Shown: positions 11,275 through 22,565, numbered from the stretch's first letter. The stretch: 64,000 nt of DNA from Persicaria tinctoria (GCA_037127255.1 JBANSL010000018.1:15225175-15289174); one strand, 5' to 3'. A program made the numbers and translations. Notes: a model not told the origin generated them from the letters alone.

Positions 11275-12438
11275 TCAGCAATGGTTGTCGAGATCGAGTA
11301 GGAGCCTTGTCGAGATCGAGTTGGCTTTGTCGATCTCGAGTACAGTATTGGCTCCCTCCTCCGCTGTTTGCTTGGTCCCGTGGTTGCTGATGCTCTTCAC
11401 CTCCAGCCATGAAATTTCCTCTTTTGCAGGGCCAAAAGAGAAATCCAAAACCTCATCGCCTATGGTGAAGGTGAGTGAGCGATTCTTGACACTAATTCTG
11501 GCATCTGCAGTAGCTAAGAATGGTCTACCAAGAATAATAGGGCTAGTAGGATCTTCAGCACAATCTATGATAAGGAAATCAGCTGGAACAAAGAATTTAC
11601 CAACCTGGACGGGGACATTTTCAACTATACTAGTAGGGATGACCACTGTATTGTTTGCTATGTATAGCTTGGCATCCACAGGTTCTATGCATCCTATCTT
11701 TACCTTCCGCCAGATTGATAGAGGCATGATGCTTACACTTGCTCCTAAATCACACAGAGACTCATATTTATATTGTCTAAAACCCACAGTAACAGAAAAC
11801 TTACTAGGGTCAGGTCTCTTTTCAGAGAAGTGGAGTACTTTGCATTCGCCTGCGATCTCTGAGATGGATCGCTTCTTGCTCAGGATTTCTTTTAGAAATT
11901 TGACATATCCAGGCATCTCTTGCAGGGCTTCTGTAAAAGGAATAGAAACGTTCAGTTCTTGCAGCATATTAACAAATCTGGTAAACCTACCTGCAGTGGG
12001 ATCTTTCTGTGCTTTTGAAGGGAAAGACATTGGCTTTTTCTGTTTCGGAGCCAGATCAGCTGTCGAAGGTGTTGCAAAGTCGTCGACGTCGGCCAGATGC
12101 TGCTCCTCGATCTCGACCACGGGCTCCTCGGCATCGAGTAGGGTGGTCGACCTAGAGTTGCTGGTCTACGCAGCAGAGTCCGAGCTCAGCTTCTGGTCTT
12201 GGTCGAGTAGCTTCTTTTCGATGTCGAGTACGGTCTCCTCGAGATTGAGTTGGCTCTGCTCTGTCTCGAGTTGCTGCTCAGCCTTGCCTTGCTGTTTCCC
12301 GACCTCTAGCTTGTGTAATTGATGCCCACTCCTGAGTTTGATAGCTGCGACATGTCCGGTTTTCCCCTTAGGATTTGGTTCTGTTTGCCCAGGGAGCTGT
12401 CCGGACGGTCGTGGGATCTGTGCAGCGATTTGACCCAT
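11275..12438 (-). pseudogene. Athila-type gag C-terminus and protease
   Basis: One frame from 12438 to 11275, interrupted by a TAG at 12166-12168. It carries the gag-end signature AAIKLRSGHQL, an acidic Leu-rich linker (VLDIEKKLLDQDQKL), then the protease with LCDLGASVSIMPLSIW (DLGAS active site) and PIILGRPFLATADA. This is the Athila/Tat clade pattern. It is out of frame with the main gag ORF upstream. After the protease the frame ends within the repeated TCGAG motif at the truncation point. Confidence 0.82.
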
Positions 12439-12545
12439 TTGCGTCTCTATCCCTCTTTTTCAAATGTCCAGTTCTCCAAATTTTGTAGTGATGTTCTGGA
12501 ACTGGTTGTTGATGGTGCCCTGATTCCAACGCATCTCCTCGAGAA

Positions 12546-13790
12546 TCAGCTGCAGATCATCCTTCTTTTGATCTCTTTCTGGATGTCCTGGACCTCTGTA
12601 GGGTGGGGGTTCCTAGGAGGACCTTGGTTCCACTGTGGTTGATAGAACCCTTGGTCTCCCATGTAGCGATTGGGACCCCCTGCGTAGGCTGCCTCCTCAT
12701 GTGTTTCTGCCATTCTTACTTGCTCTGTGTGTGGGCACTCAGTAGTGGTGTGCCGCTGTGATCCGCATTCGGTGCAAGGTTGATTGATAGATAGGTATTT
12801 GACTTGCTTGAGGAGCTTGCGATTCTGGTCTCTGTAGAACTGCTCCCTGACATCTGGGTCGATCTCTTTTGCTGGCTCATAGAGTGGCATAGATGGTGCT
12901 GGCCTGGCGTAGGAGTTCTCCTCATAGTTTGCAGTAGACCCATATTTGTTGTCATAATTGGTGAGCTTGTCTAGCACACCCCAGGCGTCAATTGGTGGCA
13001 TCGTCAGATACTCATAGCGAGTATACTGGTTGATCCTGTCCTTAGTGACTTGATCAAGAGAGTTGAAGAAGATCTCCTGAATGACGTAGGGTGGCTGACC
13101 ATGAGTAGGGCAAGATCGCAGCAGTTCTTTGTAGCGTTCCCATGCCTTTGCCAGCGGTTCCCCAGGCTTCTGTTTGAAGGCGGTGATTTTCTGGCGGAGA
13201 AGTGCTGTCTTGGCAGGTGGGAAGAATTTGGTCAGAAACTCTTGCTCTACTTGGGCCCATGTTGTTAGCGATCTTGGTTTCAGCCCTTCCAGCCACTTCA
13301 GTGCAGGCCCAACAAGAGACCAGCGAAAAGCTTTCATCTTGACATATTCCAAAGTTGTACCTTCAGCAAGAGTTCGGCACATGTCAGAAAAATTGGTAAT
13401 ATGTTCAAGAGGACACTCATTAAATTTGCCATAAAAAGCATTATTTTTAAGCTCTATAAGAAGTTGAGTGCGAATTTCAAAAGAGTTTTCAAGGATAAGA
13501 ATCGCCGATTCAGGCACGACGAGAGTTGGATGCATATAATCTTCAGCAGTGGTTGGATATTGGGCAAGCTCAGCTTCTGCTTGCCTTGCGAGCTCAGCTG
13601 CCTGTTCCCTCGCTGTCCTTTCATTGGCGATAGTGGTATCCTTTGCGGCTAGCTCCCTTGTAAGCCTGGCAATCAGTTGTTCTTGTGTTTCAGCGGCCGC
13701 CATAATCCTTTTGAGTTTAGAGTGGATGTGCAGGTAACGCTCTAGTTCATCTAAGCTGTCAAACTCAGGTGGTAGACCAAAACGACGCAT
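12546..13790 (-). CDS. Athila-type gag polyprotein (retrotrans_gag domain)
   Basis: 414 residues. A coiled-coil-like N-terminus (MAAAETQEQLIARLTREL, ~30-90) precedes the retrotrans_gag core: HITNFSDMCRTL, MKAFRWSLVGPALKWLEGL, EFLTKFFPPAKT and GEPLAKAWERYKELLRSCPTHG. A CCHC knuckle CTECGSQRHTTTEC lies near residues 340-353. The ATG at 13790 (MRRFGLPPEF) lies 64 bases after the primer site. A frameshift at the end separates it from the gag C-terminus and protease frame. Confidence 0.82.
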   Translation of the reverse strand: MRRFGLPPEFDSLDELERYLHIHSKLKRIMAAAETQEQLIARLTRELAAKDTTIANERTAREQAAELARQAEAELAQYPTTAEDYMHPTLVVPESAILILENSFEIRTQLLIELKNNAFYGKFNECPLEHITNFSDMCRTLAEGTTLEYVKMKAFRWSLVGPALKWLEGLKPRSLTTWAQVEQEFLTKFFPPAKTALLRQKITAFKQKPGEPLAKAWERYKELLRSCPTHGQPPYVIQEIFFNSLDQVTKDRINQYTRYEYLTMPPIDAWGVLDKLTNYDNKYGSTANYEENSYARPAPSMPLYEPAKEIDPDVREQFYRDQNRKLLKQVKYLSINQPCTECGSQRHTTTECPHTEQVRMAETHEEAAYAGGPNRYMGDQGFYQPQWNQGPPRNPHPTEVQDIQKEIKRRMICS

Positions 13791-13853
13791 ACACCTGAAA
13801 AGTAACTCAAAGTAGACGTGAGATTCAACTACCTAAGGCGCGAATGATAGCTT

Positions 13854-13870
13854 CCCCGGCAACGGCGCCA
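13854..13870 (-). other. Primer binding site (tRNA-Asp)
   Basis: The minus strand reads TGGCGCCGTTGCCGGGG, a 17-base match to the complement of the plant tRNA-Asp 3' end. This primer is typical of Athila-group Gypsy elements. The LTR starts 3 bases away. Confidence 0.88.
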
Positions 13871-13873
13871 ATT

Positions 13874-15784
13874 TGTTGTAGGAGGAAATCGAGTATGCAA
13901 AATAGAATGTAAATAAACTAAGGCAAACCAGATTCCGTCCCTTGTAAATAATTACAAGACCTCCTCCTGATGCAGTAGTGGGAAGTCAGGATCGATCCAC
14001 GAGGAAGCGTGTCAGCGGATCCTAGGCAGCGGTGAAGTCTCACGGACAGAAGTCGACAACAGGGGTCCTAGATCTCGACTAGGGTAAGTCGACAGAAGAT
14101 CGAACAGTCGAACACAGCAGCAGCAACTTGGCAACAGTGGTCGATCTCGACTGGGGCTTACTCGATATCGAGTAGGGTCTTGTCGACGTCGAGTTGGTCT
14201 TGGTCGAGCACCTGCACAGGAGAAGCTACGGCGACTTGGTCGAGGATCAGTTTACTCGATGTCGAGTAGTGCAATTCGAGATCGTGTAGAAGGACAGAAA
14301 ATAAAACGAAAGAAAATAAAGAACAAATGCTTTTGGGATTTCGAACTAAACTTAATGTAAAAGACTTCCAAGATTGGGGTTTGCAACAACGATAACCAAG
14401 CATGCATAAGGCAAGAATAAAACAGATAATCATGTAAATCGCATCAAAGGACTAAGCTTTCGCCTTTTCCAACAATTAGACAACTCTTTCAAGAAACCCT
14501 AATTGTCTCTACTGATTTTATGTTTACAATCCAAGTTGTTATCATGGATCTCCATTAGATGGGTAATAAACACATAACAAGTAGTAGATGCTCAAAACAC
14601 GATAAAAGTCGGATCTTTACCTCAAACACGCATGGCTATCGTCGGGCTCGCCCCAACCCTAGAAGTGGGTGGACTACTCGCGCTTCATCGCAACCTCAGA
14701 CATCATTGATTGGAAAGAACTAACAACTTGCATTAAAATAAACCAAAGTTTACAACCGCTTGAAGCCAATTCCGCTCTCGCTTCACAACTCCAATCGGCC
14801 GCTCACTCTCTCTCTCTCTACTTCTCCTACTTACTTCTCTCCGAAATTGAATTAATCTAAAATCAGCCCCATGGGCTTTATTTATAGCATTCTAATCCTT
14901 GCTATTCAAGGATAGAATTATCTATCTATATCTAAATCTATATCTAAAAGGCTTAATGATAAATAAAAACAATAAAGGAATTATATCTAAAATAGGGAAT
15001 TATATCTAAAATGTCTTCAAGTGGATAGAACTCTCTTCTTCATGATAGGTGTTGATAATTCGGCAAACTTCGAGCCCAAGGAATCCCACACCGAGTAGAA
15101 TTGGTCAAACCGAGTAACGCGGCTTCTGGAATCGTCGTCGATCTCGACAAGGATCTTGTCGATCTCGAGTAGGATTGTTGGTCGACTGGCTCGGCTTCGT
15201 CGTCTCGGCTAGCTGGTGCTCGACAAGCTCGGACAAGGCTCACAGGGTTGGTCGATCTCGAGTACCCCTTGTCGATGTCGAGTTGGATGGTTCGTCGACT
15301 AGGTCTTCTCGGGTGGCTCTGCTCGACAGGTTTGGATATGGGCTCCGGGCTCGTCGATCTCGACTAACTCTTGTCGAGGTCGAGTAAGGTGTGGTCGAGG
15401 ATGGCTTGCTGGTGGTGTCGAGGACTCCTCCTCGGCATGGACTCGGACAGACGCGGTGCTGGTCCTCGATCTCGACAAGGCTTCCTCGAGATCGAGTAAG
15501 GTGTCTCGGCGTCTCTGTCCTCGGCTTCTCGACATAGGCTCCTCGATCCTGGCAGGTGTCTAGGCATGACTCGTCGAGATCGACCAGGGTTTGTCGATGT
15601 CGAGTAGCTTTGTGCTCCGGTTCTTGCCTCTTGGTTTTCTCCCGAAATGGTTCCATATTCTACGATATTAAACAGAAACTTATATAGATCTCCATTTCTG
15701 ACAAATAAGCTTATACTACATAGATTCAACATATTCCCAACCCGAAATATGCAAAATGTAAAGAATATGGAACAAAAATATACA
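13874..15784 (-). repeat. Athila-type LTR with clustered 21-bp-spaced palindromes
   Basis: About 1.9 kb, from TGTTGTAGG beside the primer site to a probable ATACA end. A TATA box (CTATAAATAAAG on the minus strand) lies at 14877-14888. The U3 part (15100-15610) holds about ten copies of a STCGANNTCGAS motif, and the R/U5 part (14140-14290) about five. Many occur as pairs with starts 21 bases apart. Confidence 0.65.
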
Positions 15785-15880
15785 TAAAGACCTGTCTACT
15801 TTGGAGACATCAATCTCATCTGTCGGGATGCTATCGGTTAGGATTCCCAACCGAATTGTTACCTAATCAAAAAAAAAAAA
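15785..15880 (+). pseudogene. LINE 3' end: last RNase H codons, short 3' UTR, poly(A)
   Basis: The frame ending INLICRDAIG then stop matches the end of the second LINE (LLNLIRQDAFG then stop at about 58952). A ~30-base 3' UTR and an A run at 15870-15880 follow. This identifies the far side of the Athila-type insertion as the same LINE. Confidence 0.72.
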
Positions 15881-15894
15881 TTGGTTGGCACAAG

Positions 15895-16314
15895 AGTGGT
15901 AGGAGACGGGCATGCAATTAGGGCGGCATGATGTGGTGAAGATTCAACTTGGTTCCACCACACAGATTCATCAGGACACTAGTGCTCTTTCTTTTTCCTT
16001 ACACCCCGTTTGAGTAGCGGAATTTGAAGGGCTTTATAGGAAGGGAAGTGAAGGGGAAATAAATTAAGTGTTTGAGTGAACAATTAAGAGGAATGGAAAG
16101 AATCCAAATTTAAATAACTTCTCTCTTTGATGAGATTTCACAGCCAAATAAATGGATGGAATTTTATAGGAAAGTGAAATAATTTCCCTTCCTTTCACTT
16201 CATTTCCCTTTCTCGATTTCTCATCCCTTCCTTGCCTAACAGAGAGGACAGTCCATGAGGTTAGCTCGCACAAGGTCCAAAAATATTTAGGGCCCAATAT
16301 TTTTAAACACTGAC

Positions 16315-16316
<2 letters not shown>
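15895..16316. other. No gene
   Basis: AT-rich, with CCCCGTTTGAGTAGCGG at 16004-16020 resembling the end of a Tourist-type MITE; I found no matching second end. Confidence 0.25.

Positions 16317-16380
<64 letters not shown>
16317..16380. repeat. (TA)n-(GATA)n microsatellite
   Basis: About 17 TA units (16317-16350), then about seven GATA units to 16380. It abuts the left end of the inverted-repeat element. Confidence 0.95.
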
Positions 16381-16381
<1 letters not shown>

Positions 16382-16806
16382 GAGAGAGAATGGGTATATT
16401 GTGCACACCCCTTAGGGTGTGCTTTATGCACGTTTTTGGGCCGTTGATTTATTATAAATGAATGGACGTGATGCTGACACGTGTCCTGGGTGGTTTAAAA
16501 AAAATTAGGGAAAATTAATCCCAATCTCACTGTGTGATTGTGAGGCGCGTGGGAACCAAGAATAAAACCCTAAAAGCCGCTTTAGCGCTTCACACATCTT
16601 CAACATTGTGATGGTCGGAGAGAGCGATGGGGGTGCGGGCTTCAGTGCTTCACACCGATGGCGATCCTGCTCGACCACGCCGAGGATTCCGACGAGGAGG
16701 GTTCGGAATCAGGCCAACTATCCCCAATTCACAACCGCGGTGTCTGGGTGACGGTTTCTCTCGCACCATCAATTCATCTCTCCTCTCGCTCAGGTCGGAT
16801 TGAGGA

Positions 16807-16910
16807 GACGGTGGGGTGCGAAGGCGGCGGCGGATTCAGGAGACGAGGTTGCGGGTGTTGGGGTGTGGGTGACGGTGGGGTGCGAAGGCGGCGGCGGATT
16901 CAGGAGACGA
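16807..16910. repeat. 40-bp direct repeat, period 64
   Basis: GACGGTGGGGTGCGAAGG and the bases after it recur at 16807-16846 and 16871-16910, inside the GC-rich core of the inverted-repeat element. Confidence 0.88.
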
Positions 16911-17345
16911 CTGACGAGGGGGCGGGATTGGCGGCGCTCAGGTCGGTGCTAGGGGAAGTAGCGAAGGTTTCGACTCCCCTCTCGCTCGGATCGATGCTGG
17001 CGGGGGCGAGACCGACCGGATCCGGCGGCGCCAGGGTCGACTCCTCCCCTCTCGCTCAGATCTGGGCGGCGCTAGGGTCGATTCATCCCATCTCGCACAG
17101 GTTCGAGCCTCCTCCTCTCCTCTCGCCAGATCTGGGCGGTTCCGGGCTATGCAGGTGGTCGGGCTTAGATCTGGGCGGTTGTGGAGGGGTGTGGGTGGCG
17201 AGGGTGATCTGGGCTGGGTGGTTGTGTGGATGGTGAGGGGTGGTGGGTGGTGGCGGCGGCGCAGTTGGGTGAGGAGGAGATCGATGGGGGTGCGGGCTTG
17301 GCGGCGGCCGAATCTGAACGCCAAGGAGATGGCGGCGGCGCAGAT

Positions 17346-17474
17346 GGCTCCTCCTCTTCTATGGCTCAAATACGGCGGTGCTTGGGGCGGCTCCTCCTCT
17401 TCTATGGCTCAGATCTAGCAGTGCTAGGGGCGGCTCCTCCTCTTTTATGGCTCAGATCCGGGCGGTGCTGGATC
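17346..17474. repeat. Three tandem copies of a 43-bp unit
   Basis: GGCTCCTCCTCTTCTATGG starts at 17346, 17389 and (one change) 17432. Each copy contains GGCTCARAT and a GGCGGTGCT-like block. Confidence 0.9.
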
Positions 17475-18157
17475 GGCTTTCCGGGCTATGGCCGGTGGTC
17501 GGAGGTGTCCTGGGGTGGGTGGTTTAGGGGTGGAGGGCGTGATTTAATTTGGACCTCTACATCAACATTATTCGTTAATTATTCAGAAAAATGAGTTGAA
17601 TTTTGGTTGTTAGTGTTAATGAGTTGTTAAATATTCGGTGAAATTTGGATTATTATTTGTCGGTATATGGAGCTTTCGGTTTGACAAACAACATTAAAAC
17701 CTCTCGTATACGGCCGAATAATCATTCCTAATTTTATTTCTATTTCCCAAAAAATATAAATATTCTACCGAATAATTTTTCAAAATTGAATACGCAAAAA
17801 TTAACTCGGAGTTAAAACTAAAATTGATTGACAAAAAACAAACATTATTCGGTAATATATGACACATTATTCAGTATAATTGATAAAATTTGATTTGAAA
17901 TGGATGGAAAAACGAAATATAACATTATTCGGTAGTATATGAAACATTATTCGGTGGAATGGGCAAGTTTTTCAAAACAGCGAAATCAAATCCGGAAAAA
18001 AGAAGAAGCACGTCAGATTTTTTATGTATGTCCCACCAGTTTTTCTATTTAAAAAAAAATGAAACACTCATTTAATCCTGCCATTTCATTTCTTTCAATT
18101 AAAGGTTAAAATTTGTGCACAAAGTACACTATAAGGGGTGTGCACAAGGGAACCACT

Positions 18158-18160
<3 letters not shown>

Positions 18161-18204
<44 letters not shown>
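18161..18204. repeat. (TA)n microsatellite
   Basis: About 22 TA units directly after the right terminal repeat of the element. Confidence 0.95.
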
Positions 18205-18206
<2 letters not shown>

Positions 18207-18919
18207 GTAGAGCAAAAGGAGATTTTAGTTATCAAATGGTTGAAAGCTTAAAGCGCTTCCCATGCCAACTTGAGTTCGATTCCCAAGTTCCACATTATTT
18301 GTTTTGGGCTACCTAGCTCTTTTTTTTTTATTGCAGTGGGCTACCATTCTTTTTTAATGTGTTTGATACTTTTTTTTGTTGTTATTGTTGAAGATGTGTT
18401 ATTTTCAACAAGGAAAAAACACCTTTACTAATATCACTTATATATATAATTTTGTATTAGGAATGTATGTAGCCTAAAAAGTTATAGACTCTAATTTTAA
18501 TAATTGCACTGGGGACTCAATACCCATCTCGTTGGGATTTTTTGGAGATTCTTTGGCTTGCTCTTGAATAAGAGGTTGCAAAGAGAATGAGAAGAAATTA
18601 AAATCGGTTGAAACCGACTCCTATTTTCTTTGCATTCCCTAACAGATAGGGGTGTTCTTGCATTTTCTGGACTTGTAGATTGGAAAGAGGAAACTTCATC
18701 CTTGAATGGAGATATGGAACAGTCCAGTTTTTGACGATGAAGAAGTTGAATATTGCCCAGTTTGTGTTCTAATTTCTGAATTTAGTTTTCCGACAAAGAG
18801 TTCCTGGGATTATTGCCAGAAAACTAAGCATATCGTTTTCGTTACATACTACTTATCGGTTATTTTTAAAGCTGGGATTATTTTGAGTAATTTTTCCTTT
18901 GTTTAGATTGTTAGGTAAT
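18205..18919. other. No gene
   Basis: AT-rich with T runs; short open frames only, none resembling a protein family. Confidence 0.4.
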
Positions 18920-19382
18920 TGTTAAATTACGGTGGGTAATATACGACGTGGGGGCCACGCACGTCCAAGCGCATCACGCGCACCAACCAAGTCGAGCACA
19001 CAAGCCGAGTGGAGTTCCATCCTAAAACCAATTGGTAATAAGAGGAGTAACCCACTGACTTATATGCAAGGCTCGGGGTTTCGTGTTTTTCGATGTGGGA
19101 CAATCATCCACACATCACAACACGCCCCCTCAAGTGCAACTGTCTGGCCCCGCAATATTTGCCAATTGCACTTGACGTCTTGCCTTAAGGCCGGCTAGCC
19201 CAGTAGTAGACCAGGGGTCCCGGACCGCACCGCTCTGATACCATGTTAAATCCCGAGCGCATCTGCGCACCCGAGCCGAGCACACAAGATCAGCGGGGTT
19301 CCATCCTACGGTGGGTAATATACGACGTGGGGGGGCCACGCACGTCCAAGCGCATCACGCGCACCAACCAAGCCATAACTAT
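18920..19382 (-). mobile_element. TRIM-type miniature LTR element
   Basis: The left LTR copy is 18920-19122, from TGTTAAATTACGG to CACAACA. The internal part is only ~120 bases, with a polypurine tract at its left (GAGGGGGCG on the minus strand) and a tRNA-Met primer site (minus TGGTATCAGAGC, 19232-19243) at its right, so orientation is minus. The right LTR starts at 19244 and repeats GGTGGGTAATATACGACGTG at about 19310. It carries an extra ~55-base block near its start and loses homology by about 19375. No coding capacity. Confidence 0.75.
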
Positions 19383-20947
19383 GTAATCCTATTCCTAATA
19401 GATTGACCCCAAAATAGCATATCCAAATTATAAGAAATCCATTAAATAATTAGATAAGAGTAGTTAACTCTGCTAAATTTGTCTCGATGTGTTTATTACA
19501 TGACATAGATGTATGGTTGAAAAAATATTTCAGGTTGATTTTGATCTTAACATACCCCAATAAAATATATAATTGGTACACGTCAATTTTCCACTATACC
19601 TACCAATTTACTCTTGTTTCTCATATTGCGTCGTTCTTTATAAAATATTTGACGTCAGTTTTCTAATTATAAAAAAATTCCCTTGCTCCCTCTCATAGTA
19701 GGAGGTTGGTATGATGACATCTTTTCTCAAGATAATTGATACTTCTAATATTTTGACCAATAGTGGATCGGAACAGACTGTTATCAATTGAAAAACGAAT
19801 TGAAGCTTCAAAACTCCATTGATGCAACTGATTGTGGAAGAAAGTCAGTTACAGAGATGCCTTTTATAGCTAGGTTCGGTTGACGTTTTAGATAAGCACA
19901 ATAAATGTATCTGTGACTCTCTTCTCGGCATGAAAAACATTCGTTATAATTCCAACTTGAACTAGGTTTGAAGATTTAAATGGATAAGTGTCCATAGCTA
20001 GCTAGGCTTGACTCTCATTAGCTCAAATTCGTACAAGACCATGCACTTGTCTAGTTTAAGAGATCGTGGCTCATGGTTGTCTGTTATCCCGAAGAATATT
20101 ACGAGAGTTTACAAATGATTGGAACTTCACAAATCAGTTATGGGGAGTGGGTATAGTGAGACAAAACAATCCAATTCCAATATCCAATAGATCGAGTACA
20201 AAAACGGGGAAAAAAAAAAAAAAGTATTCGATTAAGTCATAGAACAATATGGAAATTTACAAGTATATGTGCAAGTAGCCTATTTTGTGGGATTTTTTTA
20301 TTCAACCACAAAGGATATGAAAGAGATTTTGGTTTTAGGGTTTTGAAATATCGCCTTGCAATGAAGACTTCACAAGAAGTGTTTTTTTTTTTTTCCAACT
20401 CTTGGAGCTGAAAACAAACAAGGTTAAGGAAAGCATCAACCCACTTCGTTTGCCTCCACAAAACACATCCTCAAAATTCTCGATCACAATCAAGCCACTT
20501 TTACGAACTAATTTGTACATAGAAAATGAAGAGTAATAAATATCGAACCTTATGGGCCGGGTTTGGAATTCTACGATTTAGTTGAGAAACGAAGATGAAT
20601 TTTGGATTTTGAAAGTTGTAGGGTTTTTAGGCTTTGCCGATTGGGTTTGTGATTTAGTTGGGAGGGAAAGCGGCTGAATTGCATAGATACCCTATACATA
20701 GATAGATTCGGTTCGGGTATAACGAACTCAAATGATTGAATTTAGGGCTTAAAAGATAAGATTTGGGTATAAATCCAGTTTTGACCCAGTTGAGTTCTTC
20801 CCTAATCTGATTGCGTTGAAACTTCTGATCCGCATGCCTGGTCATGGTCCGGTTTCAATCCGAAATTGTTTTTTTTAAGTAATTGGGATTAGTTTACCCA
20901 AGAATAATGAAATCATGAAGTTTTTCTCTTACTTATAGAATAATAAA
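19383..20947. other. No gene recognised
   Basis: AT-rich intergenic DNA with A/T runs at 20210-20223 and 20383-20395. Minus-strand frames at 20237-20520 are short and match nothing I know. Confidence 0.4.
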
Positions 20948-22556
20948 GGGTGATTTTGGTGGATAGCCTTTTTTGAATATTCAATTGAGCACTTAGGCCC
21001 CAAATCAATTTAATTAATTTGATGTAGACCCCTTCCCAATAGAGTGGGTTGGTCAATGGTCAACTGTTTGACCATTGACCGGTCAACGTTTATCATTGAC
21101 CGGTCAACGTTGACCAACCCATTTTGATGCCATTTTTTTTTGATGCCATATTTTACCGTTTTGATGCCAAAATTTTACTATATTTTATTTTCACTTTGAT
21201 GCCACTTTTCTAATGAAATGATTGGATGACACTTTTTTAATGTCACTTTTTTTAAACATTGATGACATTTTTTGTTTACAGTAATGTCACGTTGATCATT
21301 GATGCCATTTTTTTTTTACTGTTAACGACAGATGCCACTTTTTTTTATGTCAATTTTTTGATGATATTTTTTTTACCGTGATGCCATATTTTTGATGATA
21401 TTTTTTCAAAGTAGTATTTTGATGACATTTTTTTCTTTAATGTGATACAAATTTTTCAAAATGGTATTTTGATGTCATTTTTATAATGTAATTATTTGAT
21501 GCCATTTTTTTTAATCAAATCGATTGATGCCACATGTTTTTAATTTAATCAATTGTATATCGATTTATTTTCATCAATTATACTTTCATTCACTGATGAC
21601 ACGTTTGTGATTACACTTCATTGATGCAATCACTTGTGGTGACATATTCATTAAATTTTTATTCATGGATGACATTTGTTATTACGTTTCATTAATCACA
21701 ATTATTTATGGTGACAATTTTATATAATTGATGACATAAGAGCTTAAAACGTGGAATCAAAATATTGTCACCTTATTGCACATATAAAAATACAAAGTCT
21801 TTGAAACTACGACATTAATATTGGTTGTATACGTAAAAACACCTATTATAACATGTCATCAACTAAAAAAAATGCATCAATGTAAGTAATATAATGCGGA
21901 ATCAATAAAATATAGGGTCAACCACTTCGGGGGTTACATATCATCTTCAGGATATGTGAATACTTCACATGGGCAAAATATACATCCCTGAAAGTTTTAG
22001 GCCGCTTTCTGTAATTATATAAAATATAGGGCCAATCTGTAATTTTTAAAAATTTCGGGCCGGTTTCGTGATTTATTAGGAATTACAACCCAAACCCTTC
22101 TTCCCCGTTGGGAAATTGCAGAGATGGCGGCCACCCACACCAACGGCAGATCCGAGTCCTAACAGCAGCCCTCGCCGACCGCCGCCACCCCAGATCCGAG
22201 TCCCTCCGGCCACCCACACCACAGATCCGGCCACCGACAGCCCGGATCCGCTGCCACCGAGCCTCGCTACATACCTAGCCGCCATCGCAATCCAGATCCG
22301 GTGAGCTCCGATGGCGGCTCCAGCTTCGTCGGCTCCAGATCCGGTGAGCTCCAAGGGCGGCTCCGGCTTGGTTGGCTCCAGATCCGGTGAGCTCCGAGGA
22401 AGAAGATGGGAGGAAGGAAATAAGATGGGAGGAAGAAGATAAGATGGGAGGATCGGCTAAAAAAAATTTAGATGGGTTGGTTGTGCCTAATAAAAAAATT
22501 AAGGGACTAACTACCTAAACAAAAATAGTAAAAGGTTCATTTCAGCAAATTTCCTC
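20948..22556. mobile_element. Non-autonomous MULE, copy 1
   Basis: Flanked by AATAATAAA at 20939-20947 and 22557-22565, a perfect 9-bp duplication as Mutator-like elements make. The ends (GGGTGATTTTGG and, inverted, GAGGAAATTTGC) form a diverged long inverted repeat. Inside are GACCGGTCAACGTTGACC-type palindromes (21060-21120), an AT-rich array of GATGCCATTTTT-like units (21120-21550), a block at 21720-21900 nearly identical to 38755-38930, and GC-rich DNA at 22090-22420 that may be captured gene sequence. No transposase. Confidence 0.72.
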
Positions 22557-22565
22557 AATAATAAA

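Larger units (their letters stand above)
11265..15784 (-). mobile_element. Athila-type Gypsy fragment (LTR, PBS, gag, protease)
   Basis: On the minus strand the order is LTR (15784 to 13874), tRNA-Asp primer site, gag, linker, protease; it is cut off just after the protease. Reverse transcriptase, integrase and the 3' LTR are absent. LINE sequence resumes at about 15788, so one deletion taking LINE 3' sequence plus the 3' half of this element would explain both losses. About twenty short palindromic TCGANNTCGAG-type motifs recur through its LTR and coding part. Confidence 0.78.
2260..15880 (+). mobile_element. L1-type LINE with nested insertions (composite)
   Basis: The 3' end is a poly(A) run at 15870-15880, followed at once by TTGGTTGGCACAAG (15881-15894). 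The same 14 bases occur at 2246-2259, which I read as the target-site duplication, so the 5' end is at about 2260. In order: a ~1.8 kb 5' leader, ORF1 (4085-5521, one stop), a 1.4 kb spacer, and ORF2 (endonuclease, reverse transcriptase, zf-RVT, RNase H tail). Inside ORF2 sit a solo LTR (8752-9793) and an Athila-type remnant (11265-15784). About 0.9 kb of zf-RVT and RNase H is missing around the latter. The 3' boundary is firm; the 5' boundary rests on the duplication alone. Confidence 0.68.
16386..18160. mobile_element. Terminal-inverted-repeat element inserted in a TA microsatellite
   Basis: The left end (16386-16432) and the right end (18115-18160) are inverted copies of about 45 bases sharing TTGTGCACACCCCTTA and flanking matches. 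TA microsatellite lies outside both ends, reminiscent of rice Micron elements (analogy only). Internally there is a GC-rich segment (16560-17540) with its own tandem repeats, then AT-rich DNA repeating ATTATTCGGT (17570-17960). No transposase is visible. The 192-codon frame at 16658 is repeat-driven and not credible as a gene. The element at 60670 appears related. Confidence 0.65.

Noticed and set aside
15100..15610. CRISPR-like or tandem-array reading of the repeated TCGAG palindromes
   Set aside because: Plant nuclear LTR context, variable spacers and motif changes; not a CRISPR array.
16658..17236. 192-codon plus-strand frame
   Set aside because: Made of G-rich tandem repeats inside a transposable element; composition explains the open frame.
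19383..19387. GTAAT as right target duplication of the TRIM (GTAAT also at 18915)
   Set aside because: Five bases only, and the right LTR has already lost homology before that point; could be chance.
20237..20520. Minus-strand frames of 60-74 codons
   Set aside because: No start context, splice signals or similarity; includes a T-run encoding poly-Lys.
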